Part shown: positions 10,806 to 22,210 of the stretch, in pieces
How positions within the stretch are numbered: position 1 is the stretch's first letter
Layout of the letters: each line of letters begins with the position of its first letter
Assembly (NCBI GenBank): GCA_022432975.1
Contig: CM039510.1
Coordinates: 15,084,381 to 15,148,380 of the forward strand
Direction: 5' to 3'
DNA: 64,000 nucleotides
From: Begonia masoniana
Lineage: Eukaryota; Streptophyta; Magnoliopsida; Cucurbitales; Begoniaceae
Translations under genes and position numbers: made by a program
Notes under the pieces: model-generated
Told to the model about the DNA's origin: nothing
Database searches by the model: none
What the model saw: only the letters and a program-made list of their open reading frames with translations

Positions 10806-11803
10806 CTTGTGCGCGCTGAACCTCGAGCTCTGTCCACGAGAGTAGTTCGTCTGAGGCAAAACACAACATTCGCCGTCAAAACTAATTTAAACTAATAAAC
10901 GTCCAAATTTAACAAAACTTTAACTAAAGAAATTTCCTAAAGCTTTAATCCAATTCATTGAGCTATTTCATCAAGCAATACTCGCTCGGCACCTCAAATC
11001 CCAAATTACGAGTTTTTTCCTAAATCTCAAAATTTCACAAAATCTAACATTTGTCCTAAATCAATTAGATTCGTCCAATAACGTCCAATACGTTCATTAT
11101 ATCCCTAATTACGGTAAATCTATAAATTTCGAACCCTAATTCGCACTTTTGACGAAACCCTAAACGAAAACCCTAACGTTAAATCAACCCAAAAATTGAA
11201 AACTAACGCTCTAAAATCATAGATTCATACCTAGGGTTGCGAGAGGAGGAGAAAGCATGAAGAATGGAAGACGATCGGAAGGGGAATCGGCATCGGAAAT
11301 GGAAAAGCGTCGACGGCAGAGGGAGAGGGTCGAGAGAGAAAAGGAGAACTTAGTTCTCTGGAATCGATTTTTCAGAGAATGAAAAATCGCTTAAGGCATT
11401 TGCCTTATTAATAATATTGATTGCTTAAATGACCATTTTGCCCTTTTGTACTTAATTCTTTTTGTTTTGTCCTTCGTTCCGTCAATCGGCTAACGATTCG
11501 GCTTCGTCAAATATTATTATTTCGCCAATAACTCCAACTTATTACTTGGGATTTATTAAAACCGTCCGTTTGCAAATCGGATCTCATTTACTATTTTTAC
11601 TAAAACGTTCTTTATATTACGAGAAACGTAATTACTCGAAATATAGTGTTATTACTCCAAAAAATCCCATAAATTTCTTAAAATTCCTATAAATCGTTAG
11701 GATTCTAATAGCTTTCTTTTTGTAAAACGGACTTGATTTGACATATTTACAAAAATGTCATCATATATTATAATATTAATATCCCGTAAAGCTGGGTATT
11801 ACA

Positions 11804-12541
11804 AAAATGGTTTGAGGAAAAATTGTAAATTGATTTTAAAGTTTTACTAGAATTGTTTGGTGTTTTCTTTTAAATAAGAGGAATTGTTTAGTTTTTAAAC
11901 CGAACCATGCAGTTCGTTTTCATAAAATTTTAATACGTTTTAAATATGTTTGAGTGGGTTCTTGGGGGATTGGTGGAATGAGAAATGTAAGAGGGTAGTA
12001 GAGTATTGATAAGTTAAAGTGATAGTTGATGAGAGGAAAGGAATGGAAAATGTGTTGTGCAGGGTGTGTTGTGTAGGAAGAAAGAAAGAGAAAGAAAAGG
12101 AAGGCGACTCTCTGGACTTCGAAATCTAGAGAGTGTGCCGATCGATCGCCAGAAGGGGCGATCGATCGGCCCTCATTGGCTACGCTCTGGAAGAAATTCC
12201 AGAGCGTGTGCCGATAGATCGCCTGATGAAGGCGATCGATCGGCTCATGTGTGATCTCCAGGGGCGATCGATGATCGATCGCCCCGCATGAAAATGCTAC
12301 AGCCGATCGATCGGCTGAAATGGCCAATCGATCGGCTACACAAAATTAGGGCAAAATACCCTTTTTGCCCGTGGTTTTGTTACCCGATTGTTTCTCTATT
12401 TTAAATGTGTTTTCTTTAAATGATTTTCAAGACATTTCCAATACAATAGATTTGATTTAGAACCTTCGAAGTTAAAATTACTTATTGTTATAAAATGAAA
12501 AATTTTACGAGAAATTAAGGGTACGGATAAGGGTCGCTACA
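11804..12541 (+). mobile_element. E0: right part of an older + strand LTR
   Basis: The segment contains the conserved CCATGCAGTTCG box (about 11908), a palindromic module with TCTCTGGA..TCTAGAGA and GCGATCGATCG repeats (about 12105-12335), and an LTR end GGGTCGCTACA (12541). Its left part was separated by the E1 insertion and lies outside the window. It is more diverged from E2 and E4 than they are from each other. Confidence 0.7.
12105..12335 (+). repeat. Palindromic module (E0 LTR)
   Basis: Two TCTGGA-type hairpins (about 12109-12133 and 12180-12203) alternate with GCGATCGATCGG/CCGATCGATCGC palindromes. The same design is seen in the other LTRs of this group, with its own sequence and copy number. 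Confidence 0.7.
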
Positions 12542-13620
12542 CCAAATGTCATGACGTTTAGGGTTAAAACACCAAGCCTTTGCTCTATTGAGGTTCTTCA
12601 AGGATGGGAAAGAAGATTAGAACGCAAAAATGCCTTAGCTTGAAAATTGTTTTGGCCGAGAAAAGAGTGAAATTCCCACAAGCACAACTCCGTCTCTCTA
12701 ACTTGGATGAAGCTAAAATTTGTATATATTCTTACTCAAGATGTGTTAGAAATATCCTAAAAAAATCAGAGAAAAAATAAAAAGGGATGAAAAGATATGC
12801 ATGCTAAAGTGGAAGTTGGTCTGAGGAGTGCTACGACTGTCCTTCTTAGGTTCTTTGGATTTCTTTGAAGAGATGCTCTCCAAATTGCTTCTTGAGAGTT
12901 CCTATAACCTTGTTGAACACTCCACCTCAATGAAAGAAGAGTAGACAAGGATATAGTAGCTTTGGCATCCACTTGCCCTCACAAAAAGTGGAATCAAAAT
13001 CACATACTCACACTCGATTGTTACTCACCAAGGTGGCGCGGCAACTTGAATAGAGAACTCTAAAAGTTCGAAGAAATTTTCAAGAATAAAGTTCATTAGC
13101 TGATGTCATCAACCCATAGGGATGGCTTAAGTACAACCTTTGAGGAAAATTAGGATTTTCAATTACAAAAAGAAAGGCATCACATGACTTGCTAACAAAA
13201 AGGAAACAAGTACTCGGTTAGTTGATAAAGCCGAGTATCTAGACATTCCTAATTTGGGTTTGTTGACTCCCAAATCCCAAAATGTGTCATTTTACATACT
13301 ATTGCATCAAGTCCAACATAAACATATTATTATATAAGCATTAAAAAGGTGTAGGGTACACCTCTTGGCCTCATGTCATGGCTAGAAGTTCATTTCTCAA
13401 AGAGTGGACGTTTGAAGGGAATATTTGATAACTGGGGTTCTGCATTATTAAGGCAACTAATTGTATACATTGGATTATCTTTATCTCTTTCATTTGGATC
13501 CTCCACTAAGTTATTAAAGAATAACGTGTCTGCAGAATGAACAAATAGGTTAATGTGCCTCTTGGATCGAGATCTGGTAAGGGGTCCCCTTAGCACATCA
13601 TTCTCTCTGGGTAATTGAGG
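12542..13620 (-). mobile_element. E3: 3' LTR (left copy)
   Basis: About 1.05 kb is co-linear with 22904-23915, sharing many phrases (for example TTTTGGCCGAGAAAA and TATTTGATAACT). By eye the copies are about 85% identical with indels, so this is an old insertion. The left edge abuts the E0 LTR and may be truncated by it. The right edge is approximate because the coding frame runs into it. Confidence 0.7.
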
Positions 13621-13672
13621 ATTTGACTTTAAATTTGGATTGACCTCTAACTTCACTTCTTCCTCTCCGAGG
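13390..13672 (-). pseudogene. E3 pol C-terminal tail, overlapping the 3' LTR
   Basis: An open frame of about 94 codons encodes an acidic linker followed by GPLTRSRSKRH, the basic tail typical of the very C-terminus of some plant gypsy polyproteins. It continues into sequence that is duplicated in the other LTR (23720-23900), so the ORF ends inside the LTR. This is a known property of CRM elements. The upstream side is cut by the Cassandra insertion at 13678. The frame seen beyond that point is Cassandra sequence, not E3. Confidence 0.65.
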
Positions 13673-13928
13673 TATGGTGTTATGACCCGAATGGACACGT
13701 ATGAGGAGGAACCACCCAGTGCTCCATGAATCTCGAGTGGGACTTGGGCCGAAGGGTGACGTGCTGGGTTAAAACTTTGCGGATCCCGGGTTGGACTTGG
13801 GCCGGAGGGTTCGGTCGTAGAAAGGGGGGTCACAATCCCACATTGCTTGAGAAAGTATGTGGAAATGAAACATATGTAAAGAGACCCTCCCAAGATAGTA
13901 AGACGCGTTTTGGAGCAAAATTGACAAC

Positions 13929-14008
13929 GGATCCCATAACAACTCTGAAGTTAAAAGTGCTTCGACGAGAGTAGTACCAGGTTGGGTGATCGACTGGGAA
14001 GTCCTCGC
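13929..14008 (+). ncRNA. 5S rRNA-like segment in Cassandra LTR 1
   Basis: The segment runs from GGATCCCAT through GAAGTTAAAAGTGC and GAGAGTAGTACCAGG to GGGAAGTCCTCG, in the order of plant 5S rRNA. It includes the A-box and C-box regions of the internal pol III promoter. The C-box reads GGTTGGGTGATC, one base away from the usual GGTGACC form. The first part of 5S is not recognisable. It is not a genuine 5S gene. Confidence 0.85.
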
Positions 14009-14095
14009 CAAACAAAGCCAAGAGGGAAGGATATTGGGCCATGACCCAATCCCAAGAGCAGACAATATCTTGCTAGGAAAACGGGTTGTTACAAA

Positions 14096-14108
14096 TGGTA
14101 TCAGAGCC
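14096..14108 (+). other. Primer-binding site, tRNA-iMet (Cassandra)
   Basis: TGGTATCAGAGCC begins two bases after LTR 1 and matches the 3' end of initiator methionine tRNA. It confirms + orientation. Confidence 0.92.
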
Positions 14109-14417
14109 TGTACCGAACCCAAAATGTTGCCAACGAGGACGTTAGACCCCCGAGGGGGGTGATTGTGATGACCCGAATGGACACGTATGAAGAGCAACCA
14201 CCTAGTACTCTGCGAATCCCGAGTGGGACTTGGGCCGGAGGGTGACGTGCTGGGTTAAAACTCTGCAAATCCCGCGTTGGACTTGGGCCCGGAGGGTTCA
14301 GTCGTAGAAAGGGGGTCGTTACAATCTCACATCCTTTGGGTAAGTATGTGAAAATGAAACATATGTAAAGAGACCCTCTCAAGATAGTAAGACGCGTTTT
14401 GGAGTACAATTGACAAC

Positions 14418-14496
14418 GGATCCCATAAGAACTTCGAAGTTAAAAGTGTTTTGTCGAGAGTAGTACCAGGTTGGGTGACCGACTGGGAAGTCCTCG
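14418..14496 (+). ncRNA. 5S rRNA-like segment in Cassandra LTR 2
   Basis: This is the same segment as in LTR 1, again in plant 5S order. The C-box GTTGGGTGACC is in the conserved form here, while part of the middle (GTGTTTTGTCGAGAG) is diverged. Confidence 0.85.
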
Positions 14497-14587
14497 CCAA
14501 ACAAAGCCGTGAGGGGAGGATATTGGGCCACGACCCAATCCCCAGAGCGGACAATATCTTGCTGGAAAAAGGGGTCGTTACATATGG

Positions 14588-15066
14588 AGATAAGCCTTGC
14601 ACAGTGAAATTGGTTGAAACAACATACTCTCCCGAAAGTTAAAGCTTGTAAGAATTGTTGTTAATGCTCTCCAAGACTTTAAAAGGACCATCGACTCTAG
14701 GCATGACTTTAGACTTCCTTTTCTTGGGAAATCTCTCCTTTCCCAAATTGAGTCAAACTAAATCCCCCCTCCTTAAAAATAACCTCCTTTCGCCCTTGAT
14801 TTGCTATCCTTGCATAAACTGCATTTTTCTTTTGAATAGTGATCATTACCATTTCATGCATAGACTTTACTTACTTGCCCTTGCTTGCCCCTTTGGCATG
14901 GACAACATAATGACGTGGCAAAGGAATGAGGTCCATCAGAGTGAGAGTGGTGAAATCATATACTAACTCAAAGGAACTCTTTTGATTAGTATTGTGCACA
15001 TTGCAATTATAAGAGAATTCAATATATAGGAGTTACAAGTCCCAATCGACTAGTCTCTTCCCTACC
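14588..15066 (-). pseudogene. E3 integrase C-terminal domain remnants
   Basis: Minus-strand translation gives [16 protein letters not shown] and then, past a stop, a segment ending NFTVQGLSPY. This is the integrase C-terminal beta-barrel region of plant gypsy elements that normally read ATFNVADLSPY. Stops and frameshifts are frequent. The domain is followed to the left by Cassandra and to the right by solo LTR A, across which the coding sequence resumes at 17138. Confidence 0.65.
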
Positions 15067-15307
15067 ATGTTTGTAATGTCCCCTAAATTATACCCTTTCA
15101 CTATTAATCCTGAAAATTTGAAATTTCATTTTCATCCTCTAATCTTACTCATTTAAAGATAATAAAATTCATTAAGTGGAAGACAACAAATTCCTCTCGG
15201 GTTTCATCAAATGAATAGAGTGTAGACAACTCTTTTCGAAAGATAACACTTCCTATCGGGTTTGGACGAATGGTACAGTGGGGGTTGATGTGGCTTTTGT
15301 AATGAGA

Positions 15308-15540
15308 TCAGTCGACGTTATCGTCCACGGAATTGGACGACCATGCGTTATCGTCCACAGCATCGGACGGCGTTATCGTCCACGATGCCTTCGTCCACGA
15401 CGTCTTCATCCATGACGTATTTGTCCATGATGTCTTCGTCCACAGGAGTGGATGACATCTTCGTCCACAGGAATGGAAGACATCTTCGTCCACGAAGTCT
15501 TCATCCACAGGAGTGGACGACGTCTTCGTCCACAGCTTCA
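15308..15540 (-). repeat. GTCCAC/GTGGAC palindromic minisatellite in solo LTR A
   Basis: About ten imperfect units contain TTCGTCCAC or TCATCCA, many followed by GGAGTGGAC so that GTCCAC..GTGGAC forms small inverted repeats. It occupies the place of the GATCGATC and TCTGGA modules of the related LTRs. A short GATCGATCGG palindrome follows at about 15590-15625. Confidence 0.8.
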
Positions 15541-16058
15541 GAATACTTAACTTAAAAATTTGACAGTCTCTCTAAAACATCAGCCAATCGATCGCTATTT
15601 CAACCGATCGATCGGCATGCTCTCTAGACTTTCTTCCAAAGAGTTGCTCCACACCCTTTACACTTCTCCCTTCTTCTTCTTCTTTTTTATTTCTCTTAAA
15701 TTACTTTCACCTAAACACAATTCAATAAACATCCTCAAAATATCCGTCAACATTTCAACCATAGTACACATCCATAGCCCGAATCCTCAACCTAAAATCA
15801 TCAATATAAATCAATTTCATAAAAACATCAAAATATACACCATCAAGACACCAAGCACCTTAAAATGAGTTTCTATACATTTCTTTTTTATTTTGTAACC
15901 CATCAGCCCAAACCAATCCCAAAACCACAAAACACTTAACCTATTGCTCCCACGGTTCAAAAGCGCCTCGACTGCTCAGCGCACTCCCACGGGCATTCCT
16001 CCTCAACCAGCTCATTCATCTTGTAGAGGGATGTCATTCTCACCTGCTTCAATATCAC

Positions 16059-16593
16059 CTACACTATAGAAACATTCTATGAGCTAAAGGCTCAATAAAT
16101 CTGCGTAAATGCAATTACGTGCCATGCGTGCACATTTCATAAAGATCATGCAGTCATTTCATTCATTACATTACATTACATATAGGATGTCACTGGGGGT
16201 GTGCTCTCAGTAGATGAAAATGGCACATCCGACGATTGGATAGCCCCTTTCATCTACCCGGGGGGAAAACATGCTTCACCTGTAGAACAACCATGTTTGA
16301 ACCACCTCCCCGACGTGACAGTGCATTCATACCTTTTCATTTAACCTTTTCTTTTCATGAAAAACATATGTGGAAGTTCATTTTGCATGCTCTTTCAGAA
16401 GTCATGATGCATGGACATGTACAGTGCATTAAACATAAAGCAACACATAAAACCTAGGAAAATACTCTAGCATAAAAGATATCCTAAACTACCCATCCAA
16501 CCTACACTGAACACTAAAATCACCAAATATCCTTAATTAACAATTTCTCTTATGGTGTAGGCCGAATCGGCTAAGCAAGTCACAAAGACTTAC
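16059..16593 (-). other. Putative LTR intron with complementary ends (solo LTR A)
   Basis: On the minus strand, donor GAG|GTAAGT is at 16593, arm 1 CCTACACCATA at 16561-16551 and arm 2 TATAGTGTAGG at 16068-16058. Ten of 11 positions pair; the one mismatch is a probable C-to-T decay. Hairpin GCC-GATTC-GGC abuts arm 1. TGAGC..GCTCA (16094-16080) ends 20 nt before the AG. Confidence 0.55.
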
Positions 16594-17137
16594 CTCGGGT
16601 CCTCAGCACACCGAGCACTATCCGTGAGCTTTGTTCACATAAGCCAATTCATAACACACGGAATTAGAAGTGAGTCTAAACCAATCAGACTCCATTAATT
16701 TTATTTGACCATCCTCCATAATCATAAATATTTCATTATCATTTATCATTTCGATAACTAACGATTTCTAACTTCTTTCAACAATTTTTAACGAAACCCT
16801 AACCTATTAAAACTCTAAAACCGGGAAACTAACTTCCAGAACATTAGAAACTTACCTAGAGCTATGATTGCAGAAGAAAACGTGAAGGACCGACGGAGCT
16901 TGGAGGAGGAATCGGCGTCGGCCTGACTTATCAAATGACCGTTTTGCCCTTTCTTTTGGTTTTCTAATTGTTTGGTTATTTAACTACCAATTTGGTTTCT
17001 CTAATTTTTTTTTTCTTATTTCTCCTAAAATCCATATAGATCATTAGGGTCCTAATAAAACTCTCTGTTCACAAAATGGACTTATTTCACTATATAGCAA
17101 AATTTCAAAATCCTGTAAAACCGGGTGTTACAATGTT

Positions 17138-18480
17138 TCCCAATAGTGCACCCATGGTGCGGTTTACCACTTCGGTTGTCCATCAATTTGAAGATGGAAT
17201 GACGTGCTAAATAGAAGCTTGGTTCCCAACTTCCTCCAAAGGGTCTTGCAAAAAGAACTCAAGAACTCATTGTCTATATATGACACTATGGATCAAGGTA
17301 CTCCATGCATATGCACAACTTTAAAAAATAATTCGGCCATGCGGTTGGAGCCACTTATTTTTGAATAAGCAATAAAATTGGTCATCTTTGAAAATCTATC
17401 CACACCAACCACCACAATAGATTCATTTTCTCTAATTGTACAGGGAAGTCCCAAGACAAAATTCATAATAACTTCAACCAAAGGGTGACTTGGAATCGGT
17501 AATGACAAATAAAGTCCTTGAGAAAGTTCTCAGCTCTTGGCTTTCTTGGATATGATCTTTCTGTCACCTTGTGAGCATCTTTAAGTTAATGGGGCTAAAA
17601 GAAAAGCTCTTTGATGGGTTCATTAGTTTTCTTCTATCCAAAATGGCTTACCAAACCCCTACCATGAGCCCCTTTAATCAAACTTTCTCGAAGTCCACAA
17701 ATTGGTATGCAAAGTCTTCCACCTTTGAAAAGATATTAATCCATAAAGTAATAACCACACTCGATTTTCTTGGTGCATTGATTGTACTTAGTGACTTAAA
17801 TCTTTGTCCTCTTCAAAGACTTCCTTTAATCCACTAAAAACAAAAATGTATAGTACTCAATTCAGTTAAGAGAGTATACATCCGAGATAGTGCATCGGCC
17901 ACCACATTAAGTTCTTCCTTATTGTATTTAATCAATATATGTATAGTGCTCAAGAAACTCCACCTATTTTGCTTGCCTTCTATTCAACTTCCATTGACTC
18001 TTAATATGTTTGAGGGCTTGATGGTCCGCGTGAATGATGAACTCATTGGGAAGCAAGTAGTGTTGTCACACTTCAACAGCTCTAATGACAACAAGTAACT
18101 CTTTGTTGTAAGTAGAATAATTCAACCCCTACGAGCTTCTCACTAAAGTAAGCAATTGGTTTACCCTCTTGCATGAGGATGAACCAATCCCTAAGACAGA
18201 TGGAATACAATCTACCTCAAAGACTTTGTTGGATTCGGGTAACATAAGAATGAGAGCATTGTAAAGTTTCTCCTTTATTGATTCAAACTTTGTTTGCATG
18301 CTTCTGTCCATTGAAAGTCTTTTCCCTTCTTGGTATAATAAGTAAAGGGAGCTAATGGAACTAAATTTTGAATAAACCTCCAGTAGAAGGAAGCTAACCC
18401 GTGGAAGCTTCTCACTTCAAAGACACCCTTTAGAGTCGGACCAATCCCTAATGGCCTCAAGTTTGAAGTCATCCACTTCT
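17138..18480 (-). pseudogene. E3 integrase core and RNase H remnants
   Basis: From right to left, 18275-18472 carries FEVRSFHGLASFYWRFIQNL (the RT-RNase H connection) and 18129-18311 an RNase H start with several substitutions. A long decayed stretch follows. At 17293-17508 comes the integrase core with NFVLGLPCTIRENESIVVV and VDRFSKMTNFIAY. Stops and frame changes are numerous. Solo LTR A interrupts the domain at 17132. Divergence from E1, E4 and E8 shows a separate gypsy lineage. Confidence 0.75.
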
Positions 18481-18562
18481 ATGTCTTGCTAAGTTATGAT
18501 GAATTTGAAGACATAGACCCTCTCTTGCCCAAAGGAATACTTCTTGAGTTTGCCATAAAGCT

Positions 18563-19461
18563 TTACCATCCCAAGTGCCTTGAATAATCATTGAACACGC
18601 TATGCACTAGAATGTCATCAAAATATACCACTATGAAATCCTTGAGAACATGGTGCATAAGTCTCATGAAGGTGCTTGGAGCATTAGAGAGGTCGAAAGG
18701 CATCACAAGCCATTGATAAAGCCCATACTTGGTCTTGAAAGTTGTCTTCCATTCATCACCCTCCTTCATACGTATTTGGTGGTAACCACTATTAAAATCT
18801 ACCATAGAAAATATAGATGATCCATTTAACTCGTCCAACATGTCTTCAAGTCTAGGGATTGGAAACCTATACTTGATTGTCATTTGATTTATGGCTTGGC
18901 TATCAACACACATTTGCATGGTCTCATCTTTCTTTGGAACCAACAAGGTAGGCACGACATACGAACTTAAGGCCTCACAGATGTACCTTTTGTCAATGAG
19001 CTATTTGACTTGCTTGTGCAATGCCTTTACTTCTTCTAGATTCTTTCGGTAGGATGGTCTAGTTGGAAGCACCACCCCGGACACTAAATCTATTTGATGC
19101 TCAATTCCTCTAAGTGAAGGGAGAGTAGAATCTCTTCTAGAAACATGTCTTGATATTGATCCAAGAGTAGGTGAACTACTTTTGGAATTTCTCCTAACTC
19201 CTCTAATCTTTGTCATAACACTATGAGTACTAGGGGTTCTCCACTCAACAAAGACTTCTTCAACTCATTCTTCGACATGAATAGAGTAGATTTAGCCTTC
19301 CCTTCTTTCAATTCTTCATAGTTCTTTGAAATTTGTTCCAGCCAAAGTGGTGCTAATTTGATACTCCTTCCTCCAAGCGTGAATGAATAATAGTTTGAAG
19401 ATCCATCATGGGATACTCTCCAATCATATTGCCATGACCACCCCAACAATAAAATACTTAC
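18563..19461 (-). pseudogene. E3 reverse transcriptase and protease end
   Basis: 18563-18955 encodes an RT palm and fingers ([49 protein letters not shown]) with active-site box [11 protein letters not shown] (FDD of the YxDD motif kept). 19001-19216 is the linker and 19213-19461 the end of the protease region (LGWSWQYDWR). The frame is cut by solo LTR B at 19462 and resumes at 22211. Frameshifts separate the three parts. Confidence 0.8.
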
Positions 19462-22210
19462 TGTAACACCCCCGAACCCACCCCGGCTCGGTGCGTTACT
19501 TTGCTCACTAATACCACGTTTAAAACAAAGTTAAAAATATTTTTTGATGAAATTTTCACTCGATTTTTGGGTTTTTTGAACCCTAAAAAATAGTTCAAAA
19601 ATGTGCGTAAAATACGTGTAAAACGTGTCGGAAAGGTCGGGTTAAAACATATTTAAAAGTAGTAAAGTTTTGAAATTTTTTCAAAATGGCACAAATGGGC
19701 GCCGTGCGCGCGTCGCTTAGGCAGTGTGCACATCGCGCGCTGTCACTGCGAGCACTGTGTGCGCAGCAGTGCAATGCCTGCGATCGTTTGGCGCCTAGGG
19801 CTGATCGATTGGCTGGCGCTCAGGTTTGGCTGATCAATCGACACTGTGAGCCGATCGGTCGGTGCTGGCGCTCCACGCACGCCCCAACAGCGTGCACCGC
19901 GTGCGCGTTGCGTGCGCCCCGCCGGATCGTGCGCTAGCCTGTTGCGCGCCACCCTCGGCCACAACACACCACCTTCACTCATTTTCACCTTTTCTCACTT
20001 CTCTTCACATTTCCTCCAATCCAAACAACTAAAACTTTTCCCGAAATTCCCGACTCCTTGACACGTAAAAATCCCGAAAACCATGACTCTAACATTTTAG
20101 CGAAAACGTGAAAATGGGTTAAAACGAACACCGATTCTATTATGAAAAATCGAGCAGCATAATGACTAAATTTTCTAAAACCAAAATTCTGAAAATCAAA
20201 CATTTATACCATAACTGCCCAAAACAATATTCATAAGAGTTATAAAACCATTAACATTTACACAACCAAAGTTCAAACAAAATGAGCAAACCCCACACCT
20301 CCCAGCACTCACTGGTCACGCCACCCCGACAAATACCTACACCGGCATGCCCCCTACGTCGCCAATTGCTCCCTAGTCCTGGCTTCTCTCATCTAGCTCA
20401 CTTGTAAATACGTCGTCACCTACACCACATAACACAAAACGTAAGCCTAATGCTTAGCAAGTAGGGAATAATGCAATTTAAAACAATGCATGCTCAACTC
20501 AACCCCTAAATGCAGTTTCTACTCATTCTGTTGTTTTCGTTTTATTTTCGTTGCATTAATCTTTCACTTTTACACGTGAATCAAGTAGGCACACATCCGA
20601 GCCCCACTCATTGGACGGCCACACCTTGACCCACTAGAGCAAGATCGGACAGCTCATATCTGGGTCCCCTCCATTGGATGGCCGAACACGATCTCCGTCC
20701 CACATCGATCATAGAACCCTGTAGTGCCTACTTGCACGTTAACGACGAGGCATTCATAGTCACAACACTTACGTATTTTCATCGATACGTCTCTTGTAGA
20801 GTCCCTCGCAAGTGCTCCACTAGTAACCTACGAAACCTTGTGACTCCACTCGAGACCACATTTCGTTTATTCTTCTCTTTTTACGTTTCATGGTTACCTT
20901 TCAAACCATGCACAAAACTCATTTTTTGTTTTTCAAAAACAATGATGCATGTCACCCACACAATACGCAAACATAAAACAACCAAAAATCAAACAATAAA
21001 CCCTATCATTCCATGGTGTAGGCCCGAAGGCAAACGCACACACTCCACTACTTACATGGATCTCCGTAATTTACTCACTCACTTTGATCGCGTCAAATGC
21101 TAGACTCGTTAACCTAACATAATAAGAAAAAATCACTTAGTAATCATACAACTAAACCTTAAGAATATTCACTCTATTTCTAACAACAACTAACTAACTC
21201 CAAGCATTCAAACTCCAAAATCCCGATTTTCTTCCTATTGCAATGTTCAAACTTCAATCGGCCATAACTTACTCATTTTTCATCAGATTTAAACGATCCA
21301 ATCCATTCCGTAAACCTCTACATGTCTACTATCTAATGAATCCATTCATTTTACCTAGAATAAACCATATGGCCGATAAAATTTGTACCAAAACAGAATC
21401 GGTCATCTTGCTCTAAAATGTGATTTTTCCATAAAAATCAACCAACCTCTAAGCCATCTATCCTATCAACCTAAACCAACCTATCCTAAGTTTAAATAAC
21501 CAATTTAACAAGAAAATCTCATCAAGAAATCACAATTTTTGGAATCCCTCATTAGGGTTTCCTAATCCTTCGAAAAACTCACCAAAAACACATTACAATT
21601 GCATAAAATCACCAAGGTATGCATAAATTACCAAAACCCATCAAAACTTACCTTAATCTTTGATTAAATTTGAAGAAAAGAGGAAGAGGAAGCTCTCCCA
21701 TGGCTGCCACGAAATGGAGAGGGAGAAGAAGACACCAAATTTATCTTTCACTCCACCAATTTCACACCTTTTAAAACACCACTTCCTTTCATTAACTTTT
21801 CACCACACAATTTGGTAAATTTTCAATTTAACCCTCCCCTCTCCTAGCTTTAATCATTCCAACGTGGAAGACACCCTTCATCCTCCACTTTTTGTTTTCA
21901 AATTTCATTTACTTTTTTACTTTTCCAACCCTTAAAGTTTCCTTCTTTTACTTGCAACTTGAATGGTTTTGTAAGCTTGACTTTCAACTTTACTTTTTAA
22001 TCAATCCACTTTCATTCATTCATCTTTTCTAGTAGACCCCTTTCATTTAGCTTAACACACAATACAATTAACCTACTCTATTCTATGGTTCACACCTAAA
22101 TCTCTTCTTGTAACTCACATATTTAGAATAAATTCTAGGGTCCTTGTTATGCTCCCATAACCGTCTAATCTAAGGGCTACGTACGCTAGAAGAAAATCCC
22201 GGATGTTACG
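19462..22210 (-). mobile_element. Solo LTR B (about 2.75 kb)
   Basis: The + strand left end is TGTAACACCCCCG and the right end GTTACG (expected GTTACA). The flanks CTTAC (19457-19461) and CTTAT (22211-22215) are a target duplication with one later change. It is the same family as the E6 LTR (25069-26987 and 44633-45750), which carries similar ends in opposite orientation. It has the donor/acceptor and hairpin set (20420-21055). No internal region is attached. Confidence 0.88.
20420..21055 (-). other. Putative LTR intron with complementary ends (solo LTR B)
   Basis: On the minus strand, donor CAT|GTAAGT is at 21055. Arm 1 contains CCTACACCA (21022-21014) and arm 2 TGGTGTAGG (20427-20419), nine pairs. 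A GCC-TTCG-GGC hairpin (21031-21022) abuts arm 1. TAAGC-ATTAG-GCTTA (20456-20442) ends 21 nt before the acceptor. Confidence 0.58.

Larger units (their letters stand above)
3291..11803 (-). mobile_element. E1: decayed Ty3/gypsy chromovirus, minus strand
   Basis: Reading right to left, the element has a 5' LTR (9235-11803), a tRNA-iMet primer site (9217-9229), gag, zinc knuckle, protease, reverse transcriptase, RNase H and integrase. It is cut off at 3291 by the E2 LTR, and its 3' LTR is not in the window. Coding remnants closely resemble E4 and E5. Many stops and frameshifts and a tandem amplification of the integrase core show it is dead. Confidence 0.88.
9235..11803 (-). mobile_element. E1: 5' LTR (about 2.57 kb)
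   Basis: The + strand ends are TGTGATGACCC (9235) and GGGTATTACA (11803). It holds the same parts as the E2 and E4 LTRs in reverse: first exon at about 11235-11400 ending at a CTAG|GTATG donor, second exon ending in a GTAAG donor at 10805, acceptor at 10203, and a palindromic module at 9478-9745. The base after the LTR starts what is probably the target site in E0; the matching copy is outside the window. Confidence 0.85.
13678..14582 (+). mobile_element. Cassandra TRIM retrotransposon, complete
   Basis: Two direct LTRs (13678-14093, 416 bp; 14164-14582, 419 bp) flank only 70 bp of internal DNA with a primer site and a G-rich run before the second LTR. Both LTRs carry a 5S rRNA-like segment, the defining trait of the Cassandra family of non-coding TRIMs. 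Five-base duplications TATGG lie at 13673-13677 and 14583-14587. The element encodes no protein and must be mobilised by other elements. The two LTRs differ at many scattered sites, so it is not very recent. Confidence 0.93.
15072..17132 (-). mobile_element. Solo LTR A
   Basis: The + strand ends are TGTAATGTCC and GGGTGTTACA, and five-base duplications ATGTT flank it (15067-15071 and 17133-17137). No internal region is attached, so this is a solo LTR left by LTR-LTR recombination. Reversed, it has the standard parts of this group: donor at 16593, acceptor at 16059, hairpins, and a module of short palindromes at 15308-15540. The interrupted host is E3 integrase. Confidence 0.92.

Noticed and set aside
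14096..14108. tRNA gene suggested by TGGTATCAGAGCC strings
   Set aside because: They are primer-binding sites next to LTR ends; no cloverleaf surrounds them.
13929..14496. 5S rRNA gene copies
   Set aside because: Only part of 5S is recognisable, and both copies sit inside the LTRs of a Cassandra element with target duplications.
20678..21103. 141-codon frame as a possible host gene
   Set aside because: It lies wholly inside solo LTR B across the putative intron, has no family motif and is explained by the LTR.
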